A stretch of 64,000 nucleotides of DNA from Diploscapter coronatus. Taxonomy: Eukaryota > Nematoda > Chromadorea > Rhabditida > Rhabditidae. Both the position numbers and the translations under genes were made by a program. Below, in pieces: positions 12,401-25,643 of this stretch. The stretch is taken from positions 46,895,201-46,959,200 of the forward strand of contig OZ038422.1 of NCBI GenBank assembly GCA_964036155.1. The letters run 5' to 3'. A model generated the notes under the pieces. That model saw nothing but the letters and a program-made list of their open reading frames with translations. It had not been told where the DNA came from and ran no database searches. Each line of letters opens with the position of its first letter. Within the stretch, counting starts at the first letter, position 1.

Positions 12401-15400
12401 CGACAATTCCATATGCAAGGGGGATGGATTTCTGAGATTCGATACGTTCCTCATCTTCTCCTCGCTTTTTCAACTTGTTCCCATCTTTTCCTCGCGCTAT
12501 TTCCAAAATTCCCCTATGTTCCTAGATTCAATATTTCCTCCATGTCGTAGTGCCCATCAGCGATGTAATAATACAGCCCTCCGGCTCTCGTTCGACATGT
12601 GTCCGTTTCTCTGATTTTTCCCTCCTTTCCCTCCCCAACTTTTACCCCCAAATTTTCCTCGCTTCTCCCACTTTTGCCCCCGGGCTAGGAGTCAGCGAAA
12701 GAGCGATGGCTACTCACAACTCGCACTTTTCAAGCGGATCTTTTTTTTCGAATCCTATTTCTTCTATCGATTTTTTAGGACATTCACAAGATTATTATTG
12801 TTTTTATTAGGTAAATTCATTATTTTTGTCGAAAATTCCTGAATGCTTTGAAACCTGAATTTCTGATTATCTCATAAATCCTGCACATATATAATTTCAC
12901 GCTCATGCTGATTTGCCCATTGATGGCCCTCCGCGAATTGACTGAAACGATACTCATCAAATATTGTCGCATACAAATAGACGAACATTCGGATTCATTC
13001 ACGTAGTTCATTGCGCAAACAATGCGGAACACTCATTTTGGACTCGCCTTCTTTCTTCCCTTATTTCCATTCTTTCTCTCCCTTTCTATTTCTCTAAACC
13101 TTTCTAGTTTCCATTTCTCTCTTACCTTCTCTCAAGGGGCTTTTCTCCCTCCCATCTATGTTTCAGTTTCAGTCCCTATTTCTATTTTCCCTATTACCCT
13201 CATTCCTTCTCTATTTTCTCATGTTATGAGGGATGCGACTAACTGGCCTTAAGTTAGAGAGTATGGAAAGTGATGAGACGGAAAAGATAACAGAATGCCC
13301 AGAGCGGTTAGAAAATTCGAAGACTAATAAGAGAAATGGAAAATTAGCTTCGTTTGGGCAGTATCGGTTTAGTTTTTACTCATTTTAGTCTTTTTTCTCT
13401 TGAAAATATGATATTTGTATAGTTGAGCAAAATTTTTTATCAATGATTTCTTACAAATTGCATCTCTAACATTTTTTCTTGAAACATAATAATTCTAGCT
13501 CTTACTTTCTATGCTAATTTTATTCATGATATTATAGCTTTCAAGATTTTTTTTTCCAAATAAGCTCGTCTTGAATTGGATTAGTCAGAGTTATGAGCTA
13601 TATAGGTTACCTAAAATAGCGAATCGTTTTGAATCTCGATAAAAAATAGTTTGATTTATGACAGGTCACTTAGGATAGGTAATAAATCCCTTGAAGGGTA
13701 GAGAGTGCATTGTCCTATTCATTTCCATTTCCTTATTATTTAGGCGATCCTTTCACTTATTTTTCCCTTTTGTATACCATTGTTCACATTTCCAATTTCA
13801 AATCTTACATTTAGAAGACTTACCCTTTGATGATTCAGATACGTTACTCATTTGAAAATGTCTTTCAAACGTTAAGACAATTTTAGTTTAAAATTGTGCC
13901 ATCTTTTTTTCTAATTTCATAATTATTTGGACAAAATCTTTATCTGATATTCGATTTCGTGAAACTTATTTGTTTTTGCAAAAAGAAGAAAAATACTTTT
14001 CAAGACCATGCCAAAAATGTCACCTGAAACCGATTGATCTTGAAATGTACTATGATTTTTGGTTCGGTGTTCAGTTTGACGTCCGCCATTCTATGCATCA
14101 ACGGGACTGATTGTGAGAGTAAGAATTGAAAATATCAGTGATTTAAAATCACAATGTCATGAAAAACATTTATTTGAATTATTATGGTCTATTCGTTATA
14201 AAAATCGAAACTATCATTGATTCAAAATATTTAGAGTCAATACAATACCACATGCTTTAATGGAAGTGGTTTATTTTACTGTTTTATGTTAAGTTTGAAA
14301 TCTTTGCAAGAAAATTGAAGGAGAAGGCATTTTTCTATAAAAAAAAATCAAAGATTTTGACCACCCGCACGCATACCACTACGCTAACTTATACGCAGCT
14401 GTTGTGCGGCGAGGAATCTCTCAAAAAGATTGCAAATAATTGAGATAGATGACAACAGTCGAAGGGTAATTGACAGCTCACTTTGAAAAAATAAGGAAAG
14501 CTGTTCTGGAGTAACAAATTCTAATTTTCAGCCAGACCAGATGCTCCTCCAATCGCGAGACCTCCACCAATTATCGCTTACGCTCATCAGAATCAAACGT
14601 TAGCTATCGGGTCACAAGCTATTCTGCCTTGCGAGGTAAGCGATTTCATTATTTAATTTAACTGAAAGTATATGGAATAAAAGATTTCGCAAATTCGTAG
14701 ACCTATAATTAAACAAAATTAGGTATTTATGTTATTTGTCATAGCAAAAATTCAAGTTACCTAATTAGATGTGAAACAATTTCTGAGATGCAAACTTATA
14801 GCCAAAACAGATACTTCGATCGTTATTTTTATTTTTTGAATTTTAGGCTAACGGACCACCCCACCCTCGAATCAGTTGGCTACATGACGGACAACCCGTC
14901 GATGTCTCGAATGACAACCGAATTAGCCAACATTCCACGGGAAATCTGCATATCGCTGATTTGAAGTAAGAAATTTTAAGAGATTTTGCCTGCATAACGG
15001 GAGAGATTTGAATTAGACGCAAAGATATGAGTGTAGGTCTCACGGTCATCCTAAGTTAAGTACTTCTACGGTCTGCCTAGTTGCCAAAGAAATTCGCCCT
15101 ATTCTTCATCCATTCGCTTTATAATTTTCTCTGGGAGGTACAATGAGCCTAATTTCTGGCCCATAAAAATTTCTATGGAATTTTGTGACATATCTGACTA
15201 GACCGATTGATATTTTACCTAAACCCATAATTTTCTTCCAGAAAATCCGACTCTGGAATTTACGCTTGTCGAGCGAAGAACGAGGATGGGGAATCTACCT
15301 GGACGGCGGCACTTATTGTTGAAGGTAAAATTTAAGTTTATTCATTTTCTCAGATTTCAGAAATATTCTTCATATTCTTTTTGGATAATTTAAATAAAAA

Positions 15401-18400
15401 TGCCATTATACCATTATTTCAGCTTCAAAAGAACCAAATTATTTCCATCGGGGCACATATTTTATAAAGGTAATTCTTCAGACCACAATTCCAAAGCGGT
15501 GTTCAACCGTATGCCCGATCCATCGGCGTTTCCTACGTCTCCCTCCCAACCCGTAGCGAGCAACATGACTGACAGCGAGCTGGATCTGGAGTGGAAGGCG
15601 CCAGAGCGGAACGGTGCCAGTCCCGTAGTCGGATATCATATTCAGTACTACAGTCCGGAGTTAGGACAGGTAGATTTTCGGAACTTTCTCTAAAATAATG
15701 TGGAGCCTCAAGAAAATGTATATCGAATTGAGCATAAAAATTTCTAAGATTTGCACTAGTAGATGAGACGAAAACATCGAAATTATGAAAATTTGATTAT
15801 TTATCATTTTCAGACCTGGTACAACCTGAACGACTACGTGAGTGGTACGCGCCATCGAGTGAAAGACCTCAAGCCAACCCATTCTTATATGTTCATCGTC
15901 AGAGCGGAGAATGAAAAGGGCATCGGCACCCCAAGTCAGCCATCACATTTGGTTACACTGCCGGCCAGCAGCTCGATAAGTAAGCTTCTAACACATTCTT
16001 ACAAAGCTCTTATACTCTGACAATTTATCCATAACTTCGTATTCAAAGCTCAATCTATTGACAGGAAATAATTGAAATTTTTAATAAGAATATTCGTTCT
16101 CAAGATGACAGAATCTTCATTTGTTGTTTTTTCCTGAAATTATGAGACTATTTTTTTTTATAATCGCCTGAATATTTTCAGTTTCCAACGAAGAACGAGA
16201 AAACCTCGACTATGAGCGAGCTACAAAAAGATTGACTTCCGAGCAACTGATCAAGCTGGAGGAGATAAAGACGATCAACTCGACGGCTGTGCGACTGTTC
16301 TGGAAGAGGAGGAAGGTCGAGGATCTGGTCGATGGGTACTACATCAAATGGAGAGGCCCGCCAAGGACTGCCGTAGATCAGTAAGGAATTTTTCAAGATG
16401 TTTCTAGAAGCTGACAACTTGGAAAGTAGTTGCATCGTAGTATCGTTGCAGACTCTTATCTGTCAAGTAATATATGGAATTTTTGAAAAGTCATGACGTG
16501 ATCTTCTTCCTTCAAATCATTCATCTTCATATCATGATGTTACGAGATTTTCATTTAATAATAATCAATGCAATTGTTATATGACGCTGAGGAGAATCTA
16601 TCAATTTTTGATGCTAATGAAATCATGGAAAAAATTTCAGATACGTGAATGTGAGTGGTGCACAAACCGAGTCCTACGTCGTGTCCGGCTTGATGCCTTT
16701 CACGAATTACGAGTTTTTCGTCATTCCTTATCATAAGAGCATCCAAGGAGCACCCAGCAATTCGATGGATGCACTGACGGCGGAAGCTCGTAAGAATTTT
16801 AAATATTCGAAAAACAAAATTCTCGTACATGTGACTTCTTATGAACTCCATATGAAATTTGTTTAGACATAAAACTCATAAAATACTCCTCATAGTTTGT
16901 GGAAAAGAAAATTCTCTTTAGCACCATCCCTACCTCCCGAAGATGTCCAGGTCCGAATGCTCAACTTGACGACGCTGAGGATCTCTTGGAAAGCACCGAA
17001 ATTGGATGGAATCAACGGAATTTTAAAGGGATTTCAGGTAAGCTATTTCGATTCATTAGCATGCGATCTACCGATCGACCAAGATCTAATTTCGTTCATT
17101 TATGACAGATTTTTCTGAAGCATATTTTCAAATTTGATATTGGTTTTCAAAAATATCTCATGCTTCAAGATAAATTGTATCAGAATTAAATTGAATTGAT
17201 CCTGATCAAAGCATTATTCCCGAACATGTTAAACAATATTTAAATTTTCAGGTCGTAATCCTGGGCAGCAAGAATCAGAAGTACAACCGTAACATCACGA
17301 CGAACGAGCGCGCAGCGAGTGTCACTCTGTTCCACCTCGTGCCTGGAATGACCTACAAAATTCGGGTCTCGGCACGAAGCAATGCCGGCATTGGTGTTCC
17401 GCATGGCACGGATACTGTCACGATGAGTACGCTTATTTTATTCATTCACATAGTTTCTATCCTTGAGCAAGCCTAGGTTTATCATTACAAACCTAAATCA
17501 TACCCTTCGAAATGTGTTTTCATTAGATTGAAACGAATTTTTTTTTTAAATATCAAGCGCCACTGATAGAGATGATTCCAATGTTTTCAGACCAAGAGAC
17601 TCTGGACAAGCACCTGGCGATGGCATCCGAGCAGGACTCCATCCTGCACAACATCACTCGTCAGTCCTGGTTCCTCGTGCTCGTCATTGTCATTCTCTTC
17701 ATCTGCGTCATTGCCGTTGTCGTTGCTCTATCGATGAGAAAGTTCAATACTATCAGGGTATGAGCTTTCTGCAACTTTTTAAAATAAAAAAACTGTATTC
17801 CTTTTAATAAGTGAGAGCACTCATCTATTCTCAAATCATCCTAGAGAAAATCTAGAATGAAGCTAGCTTTAAACTAAAATAAGATATATAATTCTGAAAA
17901 TTTATTATGCCCAAATTCTTAGATCTCTGACAAAAATGATAATATCTCAAGATAGCACTTATCCTCAGTCTTCAAAAATATTATATTTTGGATTATATAT
18001 TTTCTTTCAGGATCCCAACAACCCGTTCATCAAAATCAACGACGGATCTGTGCACGTGCCGACGAATGCCATCTGGGAACCTGGCTCGTACAATACGTCG
18101 AGAATGACGTTGAATAGGTAAATTCTTATCAAACACTGTTTTATGAGAAAATGAATTCAGAAGTGGCCACCCAGTGTATTCGATGACGCCGAACGGGCGT
18201 GAATTCTACCCGATGTGTGAGGACTTCACTGGAACACTGAATCGACCCGGATCGGAACATCACTATCATTACGCGCAGTTGACTGGTGGACCAGGGAACC
18301 CACTGAGTACCTTCTATGGAAATGGACAGGTAAATTCAACTTGTGAATAACTTAGAACGCTATAATCTAGCCACCTGAATAGTTAGATCAGGATTAGGAA

Positions 18401-20761
18401 GGATTTATTATTTCGCTGATCAAATATTCTATCAGATTTGTAAGGAAATATTTTAGTACGGCGACGACCCCTCTCCATACGCGACGACGACATTAGTTCT
18501 ATCGAACCAACAGCCCTCTTGGTTGAACGACAAAATGCTCCGAGGTCAACCGACGCTACCGAGCAATCCGATTCCAAATGGGCCGCCGCCTAAGTAAGGA
18601 GGAGAATTTTCGAAATTTTGCAATCCAATCGAAACCATTGAAAATCATAAGATTTTAAACCATCGTAATCTGGAATTTTCAAAAATTGAATCAAAACTAT
18701 TTTAGATTCGCTGACACTTCCTCTGGCAATCGATCGCGCGCTTCCCGAGCATCCGATGGTCGTCAGACACTACCTTCACGGGGTAACGGCTCCCTCCACT
18801 CATCCGACAGTCCGCCTCACACCGATGTGAGCTATGTACAGGTATTTTGAACGAATACGTAGGAGTAGGTGTTCACGTTTAGCTTGGACTTTTGAAAATA
18901 ATAACAACATTTACCCCATTATTAGCTTGAATTATGTTGAACAAATCTTCATTTTTTTTTCAGTACATATATACTATCAGTAATTAGATAGTCCCAGAAA
19001 ATATGACTGATCATGTGGAATTTGTAGATATTATTATCCTCTTAAACACGGACTTAGACTTTCTTATCTTTCGAAATTTTAGTTCCAATCCTCGGACGGT
19101 ACGGGTGGCAGCTCAAATGGTCGGTCGAGGTCGGGCAGACGGACGCCGCCCAAATTGATGGACTTCATCCCCGCACCGCCCAACCAGCCACCTCCCAATG
19201 GGGTTTATGATGTATGTTTTAGTTTTGAATTATTATATTTTTGGAAGCTTTGGATCTTTCGCGCAACATCGAAAGCATGAAAATTAAATTGCCGCATGTT
19301 TCAGAGGATCAGAATTGTGATCGTCCTTTTTCATATACACATTATATAATATGCTAAAAATTGGGGCATGGCGAAGTTATGAAGGATCCAAACCATCAAT
19401 ATTTTATGTGTAAATGTAAATGATATGTAATCGTAAATGCAGAACATTTCCGCACTAGCACCCACATATAGATTGTCGTCTCGTTTCAGGGTTAGTTTGT
19501 CAAACACAATGATGTCACTAATTAACCGTCTCAACACTAACACTAACATTTAATACTTTCAACGCTAATTAATATATTACATTCAGCAATAATTAATGTG
19601 TGTTAAAATCTAAATATTTCGAGATTTTAATACCTATTTTATTTTCAGCCAGCGCCACGATATCGTCGATCTCGAGGCCGATCTGAAGACCCTTACGATT
19701 CCGTATCAGATGGCGTCTTTCCTGACGGCCGAGATGGAAGGAGTAGTCGGAATCGGAGTAGTGGTAAGGATGAAATTATTTGGACAACATTTATTTTGTT
19801 TTAAATTTATCTTGACATTTTGATAAGTAAAACTGGTTCTATGCTAATTTTTCATATCATTAATTTGCCTAGATTTCTCGTTAAATTCAGATGGTCCCAA
19901 TTTTCCGAAAATTGTTCTTAATAATCCACGGAAACCATTGGAATCTCTTTTCTTCTTAATCATGATCGAATCGATGCATTTCGTTGAAACTCTAAAGTTT
20001 TCAACGAAGTCAAGATTTGGAGCATATTAATGTTGGATAGCGCAGAATATCAAAAATTTAGAAACTTCAAAGTTGAAAAAAGACGGTTCTTTGGAATTTT
20101 CACCTTTTCTTTCCTGAAGCTCTTTTTCAGTAAAAGTAGAAGACACAAATGAATCGAACAACCTTCAAAATAGGAAAAAGCTATAAAACGAAGGAAAAAT
20201 AAGCATCTCAGAGCGATAGAAAAATACGGAAAATAGTAAAATCTCTAAAGTTGGAGAAATAAATATCAAAAGTGAAAGAAAGAAGAAAAGCTATAAGAGA
20301 GAACAAACCTTAAAATTGAAACAAAAGTTGCAGGCGTCCGCCCGCAACGCGGCAACCGCGACGACGACAGCCAACGCTCGTCGCTGATGGACGACGAGGG
20401 CGGGTCGTCGGAGGCCGACGGCGAGAACTCGGATGCGGATGCAGGCACGGGCAGAGCCAGGAAACAGGTCCCCAGAATGGGCGTTTCCGCCAGTGCCCTC
20501 AGCCAAAATAGCTGTGAGTTTATTCGATTTTTCATAAATAATTGAAGTTCATGATTTTTTGCATGAAGATTTACGGTATTTTGACACGCCTCAATTCTAT
20601 GATAAATATATTTATTTAAAATAAGAAAAGGGTAGAATTAGCTCTAATTAAATTACTCGAGTTTATCCGTTTATTTAACGTTTTCAGGCGATTCCTTCGG
20701 CCGCTCATCTAGTCGCTTCAAATCAACTCTACCACGGGGCTCCAAATCGGAGCAAGTCTAG
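443..20761 (+). CDS. sax-3: Roundabout-type axon guidance receptor SAX-3 (28 exons, complete)
   Basis: Single-pass receptor for Slit, used in axon and cell guidance. Exons: 443-509, 5562-5676, 5814-5914, 5958-6097, 6239-6391, 6436-6543, 6625-6788, 6831-6918, 7051-7176, 7353-7524, 14532-14635, 14847-14965, 15242-15324, 15482-15669, 15814-15979, 16182-16380, 16641-16789, 16922-17037, 17252-17426, 17591-17757, 18011-18117, 18161-18329, 18457-18593, 18706-18841, 19083-19211, 19649-19763, 20334-20513, 20688-20761. They total 3747 nt, or 1248 aa, close to the roughly 1270 aa of C. elegans SAX-3. Exon 1 encodes a signal peptide ([12 protein letters not shown]) and joins Ig1 in phase. Five Ig domains occupy about 29-510, three FnIII domains 527-842, and the membrane helix about 871-892. 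The cytoplasmic tail keeps [10 protein letters not shown] near residue 1000 and a proline motif near 1109-1122. The start was chosen by the signal peptide and matching phase. Identity is very secure; the first exon is slightly less so. Confidence 0.96.
3248..3440. mobile_element. MITE, PIF/Harbinger-like
   Basis: A 193 bp non-coding element. The left end starts GGGCCCGTTCATACTTAG and the right end is its exact reverse complement. The perfect terminal inverted repeat is 23 bp and extends imperfectly to about 40 bp, interrupted on the left by an extra GTTGCA. Both sides are flanked by TAA (3245-3247 and 3441-3443), which fits the 3-bp TWA target duplication of PIF/Harbinger elements. There is no transposase ORF, so it would be non-autonomous. 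Confidence 0.75.
3492..3596 (+). CDS. possible 34-aa secreted peptide ORF in sax-3 intron 1
   Basis: ATG at 3492 lies 16 nt after a good acceptor (ttttttccag, ending near 3475). The ORF encodes 34 residues with a signal-peptide-like core ([14 protein letters not shown]), followed by a short tail ending RFRFQL and a TGA stop at 3594. A second acceptor (ggtttcag) ends at 3590 and opens a separate frame to a GTAAAT donor at 3831, so a spliced form is possible. The phases do not join to sax-3 exon 2, so this is not an alternative sax-3 start. I do not recognise the peptide. It may be chance. Confidence 0.2.
   Translation: MTILCKSPLGIVLCIFLATTTLINEPSARFRFQL
7525..14531 (+). other. sax-3 intron 10 (7.0 kb)
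   Basis: Intron between the exons encoding Ig4 and Ig5, phase 1. No gene is supported inside it. From about 9000 to 13300 the + strand is markedly pyrimidine-rich, with strong C/T runs at 9480-9740, 12590-12690 and 13020-13250. The longest open frame (9492-9854, 120 codons) translates to Leu/Phe/Ser-rich sequence explained by this composition. A perfect 9-bp hairpin, CTTTGTTCG/CGAACAAAG, sits at 7984-8003. Confidence 0.75.
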
Positions 20762-22561
20762 CATTTTTCTCATGTTTTCTTCAATTTTAAAACCTTTGGA
20801 ATCCTTGGAAAGTTCACCGGTTAACTGACCGCTAATTTATAAAGTTCATCCTTTTAAGGGTAATTAAATTTTATATAAATTAAAAAATGAGTGAATTTTC
20901 CAAGAATCATATTCCTAATGAAAACCTAGGCTCAAAGCACAATATATCAGTTAAATTTATTCTTTAAACACTGACAAAAGTCATCCAAATTGGGTATACA
21001 AATTTCTGTAAATCTAATTCTATCCTAATTTATATCATTCAATCTTTCAATTGTTTTACTAATTTCATGCATTTCAAAATGTCTTTGATATCTTTGGTAA
21101 ATGGTATTTCTGTAATATTCTTTAATACTAAAATATTAGTTTCTCGAATTTAATTTAAATCCAAGAAATTGCCGCTCAAGTTGATCGTTCATTTATCCGT
21201 GCTGATCTCGCTCTTTCACACTATCCCTTCACTGATTCCATTTGGCCTAAACCTGTGCTTTTCAATATTACCGTAACCCCTAAAGTAGAAGTGCTCTTTA
21301 AGTCAGAAGATTCTCTAAAATAAAACTATAACTTTTAGTTTAGGTGCTACGGTAAACTAATTATATGAATTAATTGCTTACCTCGGCAACAAACTTTGTC
21401 ATTGTTTTGTGGATTTCTGGATTTTCGGAACAACTAATGACAAATCTGTTGTCGAAGATTTTTTTCATAAATTTTCAAATTCAATAACTCTCAAAACGGC
21501 GTACGGTTCTCAATCCTTTTTTGTTGAGACTTGTTGTCATATTTTAATTTTTTTGTAAAAATGTTACATATTGCAACACAAAATGATAATAAATTTTATT
21601 GCAATTATTCCCGGCAATTTGACTTGAAGAATGGCGTCATGAAAGTAAACAAAGCAAGTGAAAATCAAATGATTAGATGATTAGAAATGGTTATATTTGG
21701 TATTAGTACTATTGATAGCTTATGTAAATAAATAGTTCGTAGTTTGTAGGGGAAATTGTGCTCAAAAATATATGTTTGCATCGATCAGATGGGAATCTCG
21801 TCATATCTTGATGTCATGACATGCAAAACATGGCAAATTCGTTAATACATCATATTACTGATTTTCTATCAGTTAAGATTTCATATTTTACTCTAGCATG
21901 CATAGTTTTGGATTTTTTTTGGAATTTAACCGGAAAAGTTTAACTTTTGTAAAATTTGAAAGATTCTTTTTTTCTAATTTTTAAGATTTTAAATTTCGCT
22001 GAAAATCCCTCAAAATTCCAAAATCTCATTTTCATAAGCAATTTAGGTATGAAAAAATCCAAAATTTCCGAGACGAAACAACGAAAATTCGGGAAAAGAA
22101 ATTCTATTAACAATCCAACGCAATTTTATACAAAGTCCAAAATCGAATTACAAATTGTTTATCAAACAAAGCATAGTCATTATTGTTCCTCACATGGCAA
22201 CATTCAGGGATGTACGGAGCCGGACATCAATTAATGCCCGAGTCCGGTCCGGGTTTCAATTTTTACAGACCGCGTACAATCTTGGTCGCAATACATTTTC
22301 AACAGTGAAATTTATTTGGGAATATCGCAACATGATTGAAAGAATAGCATTATCCACCAAAGATTTCGGTAAATAACTTTACACACCTTTCCAAATCATG
22401 TTGTGACAATTACAAGGTTCCTTTCAGCTACAATTATCCTCATCACTTTTGGATGTTTTCGAAAGTTGTCTGTATCATGTTCATTGAAATTAAATTATTA
22501 TTATTTAACATTTTATTGAATAAAATTTCTATATGAAATCTGAGATTATTATAATCAAGCT
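20762..22561. other. intergenic region between convergent sax-3 and F-box/kelch genes
   Basis: Holds the sax-3 3' UTR. Candidate AATAAA signals lie at 21319-21324, 21588-21593 and 21727-21732; I cannot say which is used. An imperfect inverted repeat (TACCGTA...TACGGTA) spans 21269-21354. A small open frame at 22155-22376 has no recognisable homology and no splice support. Confidence 0.5.
21269..21354. repeat. short inverted-repeat element
   Basis: The left arm begins TACCGTAACCCCTAAAGTA. The right arm, reverse-complemented, reads TACCGTAGCACCTAAACTA, about 15 of 19 matching. A related half-site, TTACCGTAATCCCT, occurs near 31146. It may be a degraded MITE. No target duplication is evident. 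Confidence 0.4.
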
Positions 22562-23991
22562 TTATTCTATATTAATATTTCCGACTTCTCGCCACTTATT
22601 CGTTTGTGGATCGTATTCCTCGATTGAATTGCAAAAATTTCCATATTGCGCTTGAAACCTAAATTAACAAATATTTCTTATAAAGGTATGCAAAATCTCA
22701 GCTCACCCTCCGATTGCGTACAATTTTCCGTTAGCGACAATGAGCAAATGATCATGTCTTTCATAATTCATATCAGCGATTTTAGAAACTCGACTATCAA
22801 TTGGAGCTGAGGGGTCGAAACACAGACAGGATTTGAATGTTTTAACATTGACACCACTAAATATATGACGTTATTTATAAAAAAAAAATTGCGTTTGTTT
22901 TTATTGGCTCATAGAAAAAGACACCGACTTTTTTCTTTTCCTCATACTATTTTTTAGAAAAGCCGGTGTCTTTTTCTAAGAGCCGTTTTTATTTATAAAT
23001 AACGTCTTATATAATGATACATTATTTATCGTACCAAAATGACGGCTCCTGTCCTCCAGTTATGTAAATTTTTCCGTTTAGCAACGCTACTGCACAACTA
23101 TAACGACCTCCCTCAATTTTCCCTACTTCAATCCATTCTCGTTCATCGTCTGATAATCGATATATCCCTTGAGTCCAACCTTCATCAATAACTGAATATC
23201 CACAATTACATAAGGAATATGCTATAATGTGACCGTATAACAATCCATCGCATGTTATTGTTTGAACCTCGTCAACTGGAAAAGGAAATGCAGGTCCTGT
23301 TTGCCATTTTCCATCTATTAAAACCTGAATAAATTATTTCATGGACTTTCGTTCGATCTTCTTACATCAACTCGCTTCATTTTTTCCCGTATCCATGCTT
23401 TAGGCTCCTCTCCACCCAAATAATACAATTTGTTCTTGAAATAAGCCACAGATGCATCATAACGCCATTCAGGAGGATCTGGACCTGTAAAATTCTTTGA
23501 ATCGATCATTCATGGATTTGTTGATAAGACCTTTTGAAATTTGTCGAGCATTCAAGTCATATATTTCAAATGAGTCCTTGAGTGAGCTAATTCCGAAAAC
23601 CTGAAATCTGATAAATTATTCAAAATAACGAACATAAGAATTCACTTTATTCTGTGTAGCTGTTACTTGATATGGCCAATACCAATTGTGGAATTTTGCA
23701 ATCCCTTCGACTGAGCAGGTAAATGAATCGAACAAACATATTCTTCCTTCATATTTGTGATCATTATTTTCATAATAAACTAAATTATTAAGAATCGTTT
23801 CAAAGTCTCTTACTTAGCTTTCAACGTAATTTCTTACGATAGAATAAAATTTTCCCTTTGAGCAATATCGGCAGATGTTTCTTCATTATTTGCATCATCC
23901 GTTTATTAGTCCAGGCCAATTGTCCCAGGTCTTTGAATTCGGGATATTGGCAGATCAACAGTATAATTTCGACTGGTAAATTGGCTAACAT
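22562..23991 (-). CDS. F-box and kelch-repeat protein (7 exons)
   Basis: Probable substrate-recognition subunit of an SCF ubiquitin ligase. Exons (genomic, read on the minus strand): 23991-23838, 23779-23646, 23600-23531, 23484-23366, 23324-23035, 22856-22707, 22658-22562. They total 1014 nt, or 337 aa. The N-terminus MLANLPVEIILLICQYPEF is an F-box (about 2-40). Later exons carry kelch-type LYYLGGEEP, IYITGGQEP and LYAIGG motifs, each the end of a beta-propeller blade. Only about three blades are clear, fewer than the usual five or six. The stop overlaps an AATAAA (GAATAAAG). Intron 5 holds a palindromic element; retaining it would end translation four codons in (WYDK then stop), giving about 259 aa. 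A specific orthologue is not recognised. Confidence 0.85.
22867..23006. repeat. 140-bp palindromic element in kelch-gene intron
   Basis: The outer arms GACGTTATTTATAAA and TTTATAAATAACGTC are perfect inverted repeats. The inner arms TAGAAAAAGACACCG and CGGTGTCTTTTTCTA pair as well, with an internal length difference of about 16 bp between the sides. The whole element can fold into one hairpin. It fills most of intron 5 (22857-23034). The A/T-rich flanks could be a target duplication but are not clean. Probably a foldback or MITE insertion. Confidence 0.65.
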
Positions 23992-25643
23992 CTTTGTTGT
24001 TTTTGTTAAGAGACCTAAGCAATCAACATAGTATTATTTCAAAATGGAAATAGTAAAAGAGTTGATTGAAACGAGAAGTTTGCAATTAATGAGTGAAATT
24101 GACTATTGAAGAAAGGAAAACGAAACTACTAAATTGATGCTTTGCAATTTTTATCAAACTAAAAATCGGTTCCTAAACATGGCTTACCATTTAAGAATCC
24201 TAAAACTTGAAGATACATGCTGAATTAAACTATCCGTGTATTTATTTATCGGCTTATCGATTATAAACGACACAAATGCATCTGTATCATCAAGTATTTT
24301 CCATGACTACTCTAATGTTATGATATCATTTCTACCGTTGCTGAAAGCCTGTTTAATTTCAAAATGAGTTATTTGGAAGATAGGAAATTGTTCATAACGT
24401 TCATTCGCATCGATGATACATAGTCTGATAACAACCGAGTTATTGAAATTTGATTTTTTTAATTATGCGCACTCTGCAATATAATAATCCCGCCTCGAAG
24501 ATAATTATGAGCTATTGTAATGCGGTCAAATCCTACTAAATAGTATGCTAATGTCTAATAGCTCAATCTATTTTATTATATTATTGCAATTTAGTGTAAT
24601 CGCTCGGTTGCCGATATGAAATGTTGCACAATATTGAATGAATTTTTCAATTACTGCCAAAACCCGAATTGTTACTTTGAACTTTGCGTTGCTACTGACC
24701 TCATGTGATGATGATATCTCACCAATGATAAGCACAAATTATATCGTGTGTGGGACAAAGCCACTACTCACATCACACAGTGACACTGTGAAAAATGATC
24801 ATATTCTAAAGTTGCATCAGCCTGTTTTCATTCCCTAATCTTTATCAAAGGAAGAAATATTCACTTCTTATCTCTAATCATGCCTCGAGCCAAAGTATTC
24901 TTTGTTTAGCATCATCGCTTATTTTGGAATGCCTTACGCTTGACTGTCTATTTTATTCCTTATCTATGTGGTGTGACCTGAGATATATGCATATTTGATG
25001 CAGAAATTATTGAATTCGATCCAGAAGTTTCTGTTTCAATCTTATTATTCGCTTAAAAGTCTAAAATTGCCCAATAATTCACATTTTCATGGATTTTTCT
25101 TATTTTTCATCAAATAATTTATCCTTTGTGATGACTTAATTATGATCAAAGCACGAAAATCGAATTTGATGAAAAGTTACTTATCAGCGAAAATCGTTAC
25201 TTTGCTCAGAAATCTGTCGCTCTCTTTTTTCTGGTTTTATTACTTTATCAATTAACACTAGACTTGATTATCGTCTGAATGAAATATAAAATTTTATAGC
25301 GCAATTTTTAGACCAATATCTTTGATAACTTTTTTTTTAAAACAACGATGTTGGATATCGATTGAACCTTGTTTTCTTGATTATTTCAATCAATATCAAA
25401 GGAACCCTATCATTATTGATAAAAAAAATCGATATTAGCCTTGTCTTCATCAAATTGAAGATTCTAAAATCATATTTCGATTTGAAAGTTCAGAAAAATC
25501 CTTTCTTAAATCTAGATTTATCATTTACACATTTTCAATTTCTTCTATTGACTAAAATTTGCTGATATTACTGAATTATACAGTTTGAAACTAGGTGATA
25601 ATGAAATAATTCAATTTCAGGCCTGTTTTTTATTGGCTAAAAT
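23992..25643. other. divergent intergenic region, F-box/kelch and HPS1-like genes
   Basis: About 1.65 kb of AT-rich sequence between divergently transcribed genes, presumably holding both promoters. An acceptor TTTCAG ends at 25620, 23 nt before the HPS1-like ATG. I see no other feature. Confidence 0.5.

Noticed and set aside
22155..22376. 73-codon frame with a GC-rich CCGGAC/GTCCGG patch
   Set aside because: Possibly a transposon fragment, but no terminal repeats, transposase motif or homology could be supported.
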